Source: Maylandia zebra (taxonomy: Eukaryota > Chordata > Actinopteri > Cichliformes > Cichlidae). From it: a stretch of 64,000 nucleotides of DNA. A program made the translations under genes and the position numbers. Below are positions 32,329 through 43,734 of the stretch, piece by piece. Position 1 is the stretch's first letter, and each line of letters begins with the position of its first letter. The notes under the pieces were generated by a model. That model was not told the origin of the DNA. It made no database searches and saw nothing but the letters and a program-made list of their open reading frames with translations. The stretch lies in assembly GCF_041146795.1 (NCBI RefSeq), contig NC_135168.1, positions 39,936,370-40,000,369 on the forward strand, given 5' to 3'.

Positions 32329-35300
32329 TTACGGAAAGTTTAGTTTGTCTGAGTTATAAACATCACAGATAGTTGTGTTTGAAGTAAGAGATGGTGCAAA
32401 AGGCATGTCTAATCCTTTCAGTTCAAATTGCGGCTCCGGGTCTGATGAGAGGAAGTCTGGACCGACTGAGGGAGCTGGAGTGGAAGCCTGGTTTTCAGGT
32501 ACTGAAACCTGGAGACATCGGTAAAACAAAAAAAGGTGCATAAGCACAGTGGTTAAAATGAATCAGTCACTGACAGGCCAAAAATGCCTCTGAATGAGGA
32601 AATTTCTGTTCTTAGTTTTATGCATTCATGGGGATTTTTGTATGTTTGTTTGTGTGTATGTACCTCAGGCTGAGCGGGGTTCTCATGGATATTCACTTTG
32701 TGGTACAACTGTGAAGTTAGGAAAAAGCACATGAGTCAGAAGAGGAAAGAGGATGAGCGCTAATGTGAGTTGCCAGGCAGTCCCAGACGAGATAAAGACT
32801 TAGTGCCCCAATCCATAAATAACTACTATTTCTTTTTAAAACAACAAAAGTGGCTGAGTTCCTTTCACCTCTCTTTTATCTTTGCCTTGAATATAAATCA
32901 AGCTTTACACCTACCAGTGGCTCAGAGGAGGTAGCTGAAGGTTGTGTAGAAATATGAGAATTCACAGGCTGATAAGACAAAGCTGAAGGATGTGAGTAAC
33001 TTGGGCATGCAGGTTGATTCTCAATCTGTAATTGGAATAAGAATTTTAAAATTTTAAAATAAGAACATCAAATATTAACACAGCTGGTCTTAATTTCCAC
33101 TTAAAAGAATACTTACATGATAATATACAGCAGGTGCAGGTGAGGCTGCAGTCTGAGGAGCAGACTTGTCCCTTTTACAGCACTTTTTACAACAACAGCA
33201 ACAGCAGATGATCCCGACGACAATCAAGGCAATAACGGCCATAAATATAAACTGTGGCAACATTTCTGTAAGAGTATGGAGAAAGTTAGGGAATATGGTG
33301 TAGAGGGTGGGGGTTGATGTTAGTTAGAACTTCTACTCTATGAGGAGAAATGCTCTGTTGCTTACCAGGGGTCACTTCAAGCCGAGCACTCAAGATCAGG
33401 TTGCCATCTGGGTCTCTGAACTCAAAGGTGCCAGAGTCTCTAATTTCTGTAGAATTTATAATTATGCCATCCATCACTGCATGAATTCTGCCAGAAAAGC
33501 GATTATCTTTTATGATCAGACTGCCATCCATCAGTGTTTCGGGATCCATTTGGCCCTCAGGTGTAAAAGTCACGGTCCACTTCTTAGGACCCCGAGGGTA
33601 TTCAATGAGAATGTGCTCATTCCACCTTGTTTCATAGTGTCTGGTTTGTTCTGTTAGTGACACAGATCAGACTTCATTAGAACATTTAATCTGGTAAAAT
33701 GCAGAAATCTCACAGGCAGCTTCTCACATCACCTTTTACTTTGAGCAGCACCTTGGCCAACACAGAGTGGTTCTTATCCATGAAGTTGTAGTACCCACTG
33801 TCTGCCTGAGTGAGGTAAGACAGCTGCCAATTACCGTTTTTCACCTCAGCTCTGCTTTCTCTGATCTGAGAGTCTGTGCGATTCCACAGGATCTTTGGCT
33901 GGTCCGGACTGTGAAGGGGAGTAAACTCCAGGATTTCAGCCCATCTAGGGATAGAGTCCTCCCACGTATAGTAGTAATCCCTTGTGACATTTTTAGCACA
34001 TTCTTAAAATGCAGATTAAGAAAAAAAAGGAGGGGACTTGTGCTTAGGAACAGGTAGCTAAAACACATACCTATATATTTTTGATCTAAATATACAGTAC
34101 AGTTCAAATTCTTACCCAAGACTTTCAGTTCAACAACATCTTGTCGCTGGTAGCCACCAGATGATACAGAATAAATTCCTTCATCTCTTTTTTCTACATC
34201 TGTAAGATAAATTGAGCCAGGAGAGACTCTAAAGCGTGTGTCTTTTGCCTGAAAGATAGACAGCACATATATATTCCTCAGATTATAACATATTCTATAT
34301 ACTTTGATTTAATTGTTTCAAACATAGGCCCAACATTTATCATATTGCCGAAATGTAATGGTCACATAGAGGCTGCTCACCATCCCATTATTTATAACAA
34401 CTTTTTTGGATCCCGTATTAGTTTCAGTAAAGTATATTGGTCCAGTATAACGTGAGGGTATATAATTAGATGGAAACTGCCACCTCCTGCCATAGCACAC
34501 CTCATCAGTTTGTATACCAGAGGATGAACCTTTAATCAAAAAGATGCAAGAGAAGAAGAGACAGATGGAGGTAGTGTTAATGTAACTGAAACCACAAACA
34601 TCTGACAACATAATATCAGTTGTTTCCATTAATATACCAAACACACACACACATACCGGTATTTTGTTACACTCTGAAAGTAATTTTGAAGACAAGGTTC
34701 TGGAACCTCACTGAATTTACACAAATGCAGCAGCATAAAAAAGCATTCTCATCCCCAAAGCACGAGGCAGAGTAAAGTATAACTCTCAATCTGATGAATT
34801 AACTCACATTCGTCATAAAGCATCAGAAATAAACCAAGTTATTATTAGCTGAATGAAGGAAATACATGAACAACATCTCACATCAGTAAATTACCCTATT
34901 TTCAGCTCAGTCACCACAGCAGCTCCAAACCATTAAACCATTTCTGCCTTGCCTGTAACTTTGTCTCCAAACGGTTCAACCTGATTGGTCCCTCTGATGC
35001 ACTCACTTCATCAGCCGCTATTCTCAAACCAGCAATGGCTGACCATCTTAGAACAGCAACTGGCCACTTTTAGATATCAGCACTACTGAGCCATTAACTC
35101 AAACCCATACATTACAAACAGCGAGGTGTATTAATGAAGCCAGATCTATGGCTTGACCAGCTATGCTGAGATGGCTAAGCTCAAAGTAAGAGTCACTGTG
35201 GTCATTTATGCTGGTGGCGGTCCTGGCCTGTTTGGCGCCCGGGGCGAACACTCCCTGTTTGTTTACTTGCACCGCGGTAACTGGAGCCTCGTCGTCTCGT

Positions 35301-37273
35301 CTCTCTATATACTGGACTGTATATAGCGGAGATGACAATAAAGTTTACTTTGACTTCAGCACAGCTACAAGCAGGCGCTCCTGCGCTCACTTTTCGCGTA
35401 TAGAATTTCGAAAAAACATCGGTGCAAATTATAAGTCTGTATCATAATGTCTGGTGTTTTCGTGTTTGTTGTTTAGTTTTTATTTTGTTTTATTTTGCGA
35501 GTTGGTTATTAGATGCTGCTTCAGCCAGCCAGAGAATCCCCCGCCCTCTCCTCTCTGTGCCGTAAACAGCAGGCGCACCTCGCAAACGGAGGGCGCCCTT
35601 ACTCCCAGGAAATGGGCGATAGAAAACCGATCGGTGCCTATGCCATTCCCAATATGCGCTGGCTGATGTCGGGGCAGCATGAGTACGAGCAATTTTTTAT
35701 TTTTTGCCGATGCCCGTGATGCCGCCCCCCACCACGATGCCGCCCTGGGCAGCCGCCCGTTTCGCCCGTATCAAAAACCGCTAGGGAGCAGGTCAGGTTT
35801 CAATTTAAATCCTCCAGAAACGCAACGTGTTCACTGATTCTTTTATTTACAGCATGTTTTAACTGTTAAGCGAAACCTTATTAAAAACCAATGAATGAAG
35901 CACAGAGTGTACAGGAATGTGCACATATAATTAATCAATTCGATATAAAAAGTATAAAAAAAATTTAGCAACAGATTAAAACCACGTATTGTTATATATA
36001 GGAATACGTGGTTTTAATCTGTTGCTAAGTTTCTTTAGCACTGCTGGAATTGCAGCTCCATGAACATTGAACATAAACCATGAACACCGTTTCAACTAAT
36101 AAAATACCAAAAAGTTGACTCTGTTCATCTAGACACAGGATTAACTTTTTGGGATGTCCTTATCTGGATGATTGAGCATGCATCAAGACAACCAATAAAA
36201 TAATTACACTTTGATCTGCTGACAAACTGCCATTCGGCAGAAACGCTGCCTATTCGGATATTGGACAATGGCCTTTAACGTTTAAATAGATCCAGTTTAA
36301 AGTTTCAGAGCTCTAATCTGCAGCTGTTACCTTAAACAGCAGTGATAACGTGATTAACTTGAATGGATATGATATGTTTTTTCTTTAAATATTATAAATG
36401 ACCATTTTAAGCGCCACTCTTAGGGGATTATCGCATGCGGACGATGAGTCACGTGACGCTGCAAAACGCCCATATTTACGTGTGAGCGCTCACAGAACCG
36501 GAAGCAGAAGACAAATAAAGAATAAGAAAAAGTTGATTGCCACCGTCGTGCTACCCGTTATCTCTGACTGAGGTTATATGTTTTGTCAAACCAGCTAACG
36601 GAAAGAAATCTCGGCTGTGCTGAATTTTCTGGTTTCCGTCGTGTAAACGTTTCCTTTCACTTTGCGGCTAAAGACATTAATGACAATGCATAAATACCGT
36701 GAATAGTTTAAAACACATAAATATGTAACTGTATATTTATATTTCAATGAAATTAATCAGATTGTTTTGTTTTCTTTCGAAAAACAATTAAAAAAAAAAC
36801 CCAATATGCTTGCTTATTTATTTATTTTTATTTATGGGTGGATGTACGTTGATAGGTGTTTATGTTTCCCAAATAATTTATTGATAAATGAAATGCACCA
36901 AGCACTAATTCTGGGAATAGCAGATGGGTGTGGAGACAATGCGTATTGTTCTTCCTGTGTTCTGCTACTGATTTAAATTGCATTAGTCTACAGCAGCCCC
37001 ACAACACCAAACGTCTTTTACTACAACATGCACGCACTTTAATTCGCTCCGGCAGAGTGCCACTTAACACCTGGCTCCACGGAGAGATTGGATAACTTTG
37101 TACATGCTGTATCCACGGAGTGTGTGGCATGGAAATCAATTAACGTTTGTTGTAAATAATCCCAAACCATCGAGCGTTGTATTTCAGATTTCAGGTGTTT
37201 ATATGTTAGAATGTGGGAATGAGCTCTACTCACCGAAGAAGACAATGGAAAACATCAAAAACACAAGCGACAT
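32329..37273 (-). CDS. IgB: three-domain Ig-type membrane receptor with two ITIM-like motifs (unrecognised family)
   Basis: Nine exons: 37234-37273, 34381-34529, 34116-34248, 33733-34002, 33366-33650, 33117-33265, 32915-33025, 32664-32708 and 32329-32508, giving 1362 bp or 453 residues. The order is a signal (MSLVFLMFSIVFFG), a V-type domain split by a phase-0 intron (TDEVCYGRRWQFP, then KRDEGIYSVSSGG), and Ig 2 (ECAKN, ILWNRTDS, DSGYYNFMDKN). Ig 3 (FTPEGQMD, DSGTFEFRDPDGNL) is followed by a helix (FIFMAVIALIVVGII), a CCCCCC-KK-CC run, and a tail with AVYYH, LSYQPV and LLYHKV. The last two fit (I/V/L)xYxxV. None of the Ig domains has the F-strand Cys; the first two keep one Cys each. The C-terminal SDPEPQFELKG and CDVYNSDK match IgA. 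Intron 1 is 2.7 kb and holds a GC-rich repeat. Inferred role: inhibitory surface receptor. The fold and ligand are unknown. Confidence 0.82.
35205..35790. mobile_element. GC-rich hAT-like non-autonomous element candidate in IgB intron 1
   Basis: The left edge reads GGTGGCGGTCCTGGCCTG and the reversed right edge reads CTAGCGGTTTTTGATACG, followed on both sides by GGCGAA/GCGCCC-type blocks. This suggests loose inverted ends of about 15-20 bp. No target duplication was found, so the family call is tentative. The sequence is much richer in G+C than its surroundings. Confidence 0.4.
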
Positions 37274-39421
37274 GTTCTGCAGAAAAAGAGCAGAGAGGTG
37301 ACTTGAGGCTCTTTTTTCTGAGTGTTTTTTCCCTCAGCTTCCAAGACCAAATCCGTACCGCATTCCCCTCTATAATGAAATGTTCGGATAACACACAAAA
37401 ATTAACCCCGAAAATAGCAAATCAGTGACACAGGTGATGTTCAGTATTAAAAAGCCTGACTAAGAAGAAGTTGTGGACAAACAGAAAAAGAATAATGAGA
37501 CCGTACTTCTTTTGTGTGATTGAGTTCTGTGCGTCCTGCAGCTGCTGGGTGGAGAAAAGAAGGACTGGGCGTGGCTTAGGCTCCACCTCTCCCACTGTAA
37601 CTGCATACAGGGCCCATCTCTCAGGATACTTTTCAATAACAAACCAGGCATTTGTGTTGTTTCTGCCTCCAAGATCGCTTTTAAAACCACCATATCATAA
37701 ATAAAAGCAGTTTAAAGGGGATAAAAATACAACTTTTTGCACCGTTTTGTTGGCTGCCGTCCCATTTCAAGTGAATTCAGTAGGAATGAATTCTAAAGGA
37801 ATCGCAGTCAAGACGTTTTTAAACATGTTACATAAAAACACTGGGAAATAACTGGTCCGGCACCATAAAACCTGCTTTATTTTAATCATGTATATAACCT
37901 ATACTAAAAACATATTTAAAGTGTCAGCATGTGCACTGTTAAGGACTTTACTTATCTCATGTGACACTTATGTCATGTAAACCTCCCCAAATAAAGATAA
38001 ACCACACACCCTACACTCCTGAAACAGCAAGTTTGCTCATTTACAAAGACACGAACAGTCTCTAATTTTTATGTTTGTTTCATTTCAACGGAGAGAGACA
38101 AACGTCAGGTGTGCCCATGTGGCACACAGATAAATCAGTTTTGTCATTTTACATTTATTTCTTATCATTTAAGCCAGAAGAGTTGTGCTGGGTGATTTCT
38201 ATAGATTTCTATTGATTTCTATATATTAAAATAGAACAAAATGTCTTTATCATGTAGTAAAACTAAGATGTATCAATGAAATTGGACTTCTTATATTGAG
38301 AAATCTGAGGGATGTTGTCTACCTACTTAAGATCAAAGTAGGCTGTATGTGTAATATGGTGTAATAAGAGTTTGACATTCCTGCCATAGAAAATCAATAG
38401 AGCGTTTCTGTAAAGAGGAGTAAAAGAGATGAGTCCAAACGTGGTGACCAACTACAAGAAACATCTGCTGCGCTTGCCAACAAGGGTTTCTCCACAAAGA
38501 ACTTGCTTATGTCGTTCTTGGGGATAAAACACTCACTCAATGACATGAAATCAATTTATTATTTTTATGTAATGTGTTTTTTCCTGGATTTTTGGTCCAT
38601 ATTCTGTCTCTCCCATTAAAATGAAACTACCATCAAATCTAGAGACTCTTTATTTCTGGGGAGCTGGAGATCAAGTAATTTTCCCTCACTGTAGAAACTA
38701 ACAAGTTAATTTTGTTAATTAACTTTTGTTAATTTTTTAACAAGAAGGAAAATTTAAGTGAGAGGTGTTCCATGTCGCGTTATGATCTCTTATATTTTCT
38801 AAGATCATCTCATCATTTGCACGTACAGTCAGAATCTGACGAGTTACTACAGAAGTCTAAAATCTAGCAGCATAGTAAGAGGGAGGGAAAATATGTTCCC
38901 TTACAAGAACTGCAAAATGTGACGCACTTTGCGTATCAGCGGCCGAGAATACGACGTATCCATCGCCATAACAGAAGGGGGAGCAGTGGGCATGCGCGCT
39001 CTGCGGAGGTCGTCGTTATCCTCTTATCCTCATCCACAAAAACATTTTTTTTAAATTACCCTCACATCCTGCAGGTGAGTTCACATTACGCACAAACTGA
39101 GTAATCGTTTGTTGATGATCGGTAACTGATGACCCGGCAGCCAGTAGTAGCGCTACAATGGTTCAGAAGATGGGAAACATGCTGGACACCTGAGTGGACA
39201 TGACTTCAAAGAGCGGACAGGACGTCATGGGGGGACATGAGTGTGTGCAGTGCGCTGAGTCCGCATCGACATCATTTGGGCTGTCGCTGAGCTCCCCGCC
39301 TTTTGCAGCTTGTTGATTAATGATCGCATGTCCCGTCTGGCCGCTTGTTTTCGGAGGAGGGTTGGTGTGAATGTCAATTACGTTTACAGATGAAACAATC
39401 CGCTGTCTTTTACAGGAGAAG
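37274..39421. other. Divergent intergenic region between IgB and IgC
   Basis: The two receptor genes start head to head across 2.1 kb. The ends adjoining the starts should hold their promoters, but I saw no convincing TATA or factor site. Chance frames at 37460-37704 overlap on both strands and have no splice support. Confidence 0.5.
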
Positions 39422-42400
39422 ATGTCCTCCTGCGTCCTCTACACTGCACTTTTCACCCTTCCTTTTGCACTGGGTAAGTGTGGCACCAGTTTTTAATAAG
39501 ACTACCCGTAGTTTTTCTGTTTCTTTCTGCTTAAATAATTATTAATAATGCACTTACTGGTGCTTTATATTACGGTTAGGTTATTCGTAGTAAAAGTGAA
39601 GTCAATGTTACTATTTTAAAAAGTGACTAATTAATACATTTGTCGATAACGTCACCATTATCTGCAGAATGTTTCTAGAAAGCCATTTCATTAAAGGGTC
39701 TTGGATTAAATAAAACAAAGGCAAAGAAGAATGGCCAGCCCAGATTTGAAGAGCAGAGATTTTTGTTTTTTAGCACTTCAACTCTGAAATATAATTCTCA
39801 CAAATATAAATTTCCAACATGCAAAACTATAATAAATGTGAGAGGTGCCCAGAGAAAATGCAGTGGAAAAATATGCAGTATAAAGTCAGTACGTGAACAG
39901 TAACAATTAATAAACGTGTACATATGCTGAATTAAAGAGCTTAAAAGTTAAATCACATAGCAGACTCTAAAAATCTGTTACAAAATAGATGACCTTAAAT
40001 GACCTAATAACATAAAAGTAGGTCAACCTTTTACATATGTAGGAGAGTTTACAGTCCGTATCTGAGGTCTGAAGAAAATTATTAATTATGTTACTCGTAC
40101 TTTTCCTGCAGGTTGGGAATTACTAGGTGAGTCAAAAGTCACATTTTACCGCTCATGCATCCTTCTTCTGTAGCACATGGTCTCCAATGATGTTGCTGAC
40201 TTTCATTTGCACCTCGACAGGTGACCGAGAAAAAGTTCAGACTGTTTGCGTCGGGAAGGAGTTTCGTCTACCGGTGGACTCAACGTCGCGAATCGTGACT
40301 TTTACACCGTATCCCGACGGGCCGAAACGCATCCTGCTGGAGAAAACCACTGTGAGTGGACGAGTGTTGACACTTGGGGGTTTTTTGTGTGTGTGTGTGT
40401 GTGTTTGGTTGCTGTGTTGCCTAAAAATGGATCTGCCATGCAACTGTAGGTTAAGGACCCACGGTTTGAGTGGACCAAAGATAAGTCGTTAGTCCTGAAA
40501 GAAGTGAGTCATGCTGACCAGGGAGTTTATGCCAACAAGCTGTCCATGGGCTTCACCTACGAGACTGTCCGTCTGATCGTTTCGGGTATGACAGTTGCCT
40601 CTCTTTGGCGAAATTCATTGCTTTGTGTCATGATGCAAAAGAGCCAGCTTTTTCAATGATCTGCCTCTCTTTGCTTGAAACATTAAGTTATTTAATAACT
40701 TAATGTGTCCCTATGCTTTGATGTCATAGGCAATCTATTCATTGCCTTAAAGCAGAGAAGTTGTAGCAACTGTTCTGACTCCGTGTCAGGTGTGTTTGTG
40801 TGTGTGTATATAACGTTTGCCAGCCACACCCCTGCTGCATAAAAAGAGGAGAGGTTAATTGGTATAAATATACAGCAGGTGTGGCATTACTTTACCTGCC
40901 ACTGCCCCCTGAACCAATCTTTCCCACCTCTCCTGCAGCTGAACACTGCCGTAAGCATGCATAGCCTACGAATGGTCCCTACACAAGTAATGTCAGGAAA
41001 ATGTACTCATCAAAGTATCATAAAGAAAGATATATTATCACTTTTCTTTTCGTTTTGATTTGTGATCATTTACAGTACACTGATGTGTGTTAGGAGTGGG
41101 TCTTTTGCAATATCACTTTCCTTTTCACCAGTTTAGTTAAAAAGAAAGTAACTTTTGCATCTCTAAATTGTACTTAAATAAACTTGTTCTCTTTCTGTCT
41201 TTCACTTACCTCGTGGTTCTTCGTCTTCCTTCAGAATGCATTAAACCCTACCGCAGAAACTATGGGGAGACCTTTGAGCACAGCATCCCCGAAAATGGCT
41301 CCCTGCTGGAGTTCTCTCACCGGGGCGCTCCGCCTGAGGCTGTGCCGGTCGTGCTTTGGAACCGGACAGACCCCGAAACCGGTAACGCTGGCCGGGGGCG
41401 GCTGCTAAGAGGGGGGAAGGTTTGGGTGGCGGAGAGAGTGACGCAAGCAGACCAAGGCAACTACACCATGAGAGACGACAACGGGAAGGTGCTGGGTCGC
41501 AGCACCCTCACCGTCCGTGGTGAGCAGAGCAGAAACGTGGGTTTTAAGAAGCTGACTGACTACCTTTAACTTTGTGACTTTACAGTGCTAATGGTTTTGT
41601 TTTATCCTTCCCTTTCTATCTGATGCCCTCTCATACTTCCACATTCACCACTACTCCATTTTTCATGATTTTACACATGGATGGATGCAGGGCATTCCTT
41701 CAACATCACACGCTTTACCAAAGAGTCCATAATCCTGCCTCTATATCTTCCTCTTGCTCATGCCCATCTCATTTTTACCCCTGGCCATTTTCCTGATGAA
41801 TCCTCCCTGGGCCCCTTTGACCCCAAACCCCCACGTGGCCCTGTGCAGCTCATCCGTGAGGGGCAGATAACGGACCATGACCTGCACTACAGGGGTATCA
41901 TCTCACTGAGTAGGAACGGCTCCATCTACGAGGTGGTCATTGCAAGGCTGACCTCAAGGCATGATGGGCTGTATGAAGTTAAAGACAGGAATGGCAACCT
42001 GGTATCCTCCACCTACTTGCACGTGATCAGTGGGTATTGTGCCACGTTTTTGGAAGCATGTATCAATCAGAAGTTGTTTGATCCATAGTTGCCACTCCTC
42101 CTAAAATCCATGTGTCTGCCATCTTCTCAGACAAAAGGGGAGGGAGTTGGCGAGCGCTCCTCAAATCCGTTACTGTCCCTTCTGGCATGTTCGTGTCCCT
42201 GGCTGGTTTCATCCTGTTCATGAAACGTTACCCAAACTGTAGCCTCTCCCAACTCATCACGTGCTTTAGAACACACCGCACGCTGCCAGCCAACCCCCCG
42301 AGGGTCAACATCCAGGTGAGGAAACCAGGAGAGTCCACAGCTAAATAAATGATTACAAGCCGTCGAGCCAATCTTATTGCAGATGCATGCACTTTGACAC

Positions 42401-43611
42401 CGACAGAAGCCACTTGTTGACGTTTTTTGACATTTCTTTTTTGCTCCAGAGAGTCTGATGAACTGAAGTATCTTATTTCAGATATCCATCCATCCATCCA
42501 TTCGCTACCGCTTATCCTTTTCAGGGTCGCGGGGGGCGCTGGAGCCTATCCCAGCTGTCATAGGGCGAGAGGCGGGGTACACCCTGGACAGGTCGCCAGT
42601 CTGTCGCAGGGCTAACACACAGGGACAGACAACCATTCACACTCAGATTCACTCGCACATTCACACCTAGTGGCAATTTGAATTATCCAATTAACCTATC
42701 CCCTCTAATTATTTCAGATAATTTGTAGATATTTTTATATATTCTGTCCGAAGTATTTTGACTGAAGCTCCGTAGATGTCAGCATGATGATGCCACACAC
42801 ATCACTAGAAAGGAGCAACCTGATATCACGGCTAAACATTTAACAGACACACCGGTCCACGATGATCACTAAAGGTCACATTTATTGTTTTTACGAGCAG
42901 TAACCGGTGAATTGTGATGGTCTGTGAGTCGGATGAGTTCCTAGGTCTTTGTCGTTATTGGTTTATTTATGTTTGTGGGGTTTTGTTTTTTCTTTTGCAG
43001 CACTACAGTCCCCCCTCTCCTCAGCCCCCAGGTCACTACAGCTACTCTCAGCAGACTGGAACACCAAGAAAATGGACCCCAAGAGCCAGTCCTGTTCACA
43101 CTGTAAGACTGATTAACTAATATAATCTTCTTCTTTTTTAAGGGAGCTAAAATCATTCAATTGAATTGTGTCTTTGTGCATATCTGTTGTTGTTTGTATT
43201 TCTAGGGTTATGCTCCGGTAACGGTAGGGTCTCCAAGAGCCGAGAACCAGGATGTGCACAGAGCAACAGCTGGGAGTTCCCCTAGTCATAACTTAACTGT
43301 TGAGGTAATACAGCTCTCCAGCTGTGAATATTTAGATGCCACAGATTATTATGATATTTGCTTAAGCTTGTGTCTTCATCCCTTGCTAGCAGGCTAAATC
43401 TAATGAGGACGAGGACAGGATTTCCTTCCCTGTGCCCGGAGCTTCAGACTGCCTCCACTCATCCGAGGACTGCGTTCAGTTCCAAATCAAAAAGGATGGA
43501 GATAAGGGAAGGGGGAACAAATCACAAGACTTCTTTTCCACGCTGCCACTAGACACAGACACCTCTGAGTCCTGCAGTATTTACACGTCAAAGAATCTGA
43601 ACTTTTCATAA
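39422..43611 (+). CDS. IgC: three-domain Ig-type membrane receptor with ITSM-like motif (unrecognised family)
   Basis: Ten exons: 39422-39473, 40112-40126, 40221-40351, 40450-40585, 41235-41519, 41691-42029, 42131-42315, 43001-43102, 43206-43304 and 43393-43611, giving 1563 bp or 520 residues. The signal is MSSCVLYTALFTLPFALG. Exon 2 is a 15-nt microexon (WELLG). A V-type domain is split by a phase-0 intron exactly as in IgB (VQTVCVGKEFRLP, then ADQGVYANKLS). Ig 2 follows (ECIKP, VVLWNRTDPE, DQGNYTMRDDNGK), then Ig 3 (LIFTPGHFPDE, HDGLYEVKDRNGNL). The helix is SGMFVSLAGFILFMKRY. The tail is Pro/Ser/Tyr-rich with TGYAPV, which fits TxYxxV and spans the exon 8/9 junction. It lacks the poly-Cys run of IgA and IgB. 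The end CVQFQIK...IYTSKNLNFS matches EPQFELK...VYNSDKLNF of IgB. Inferred role: surface receptor with SH2-binding tail. Confidence 0.82.
42482..42700 (-). mobile_element. Teleost interspersed repeat, inverted partial copy in IgC intron 7
   Basis: Starts ATCCATCCATCCATCCATTC, then GACAGGTCGCCAG and GGCTAACACACAGGGACAG, the reverse complement of the 3' part of the repeat at 1263-1631. The (ATCC)n run is its tail. Confidence 0.85.
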
Positions 43612-43734
43612 AAGAGAGAACATGGAGAAATCACACAAACGGTGAAGCTCCTGACCGAGAAGAAGAACCTCACCTGTGCCTTATGCACGGTTTTAATAGT
43701 TTGCTTTGTGATGTAATTTTTCTGAAGCATGAGT

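Noticed and set aside
35099-35719. Several overlapping frames in IgB intron 1
   Set aside because: They fall in a GC-rich repeat-like block with no domain signal.
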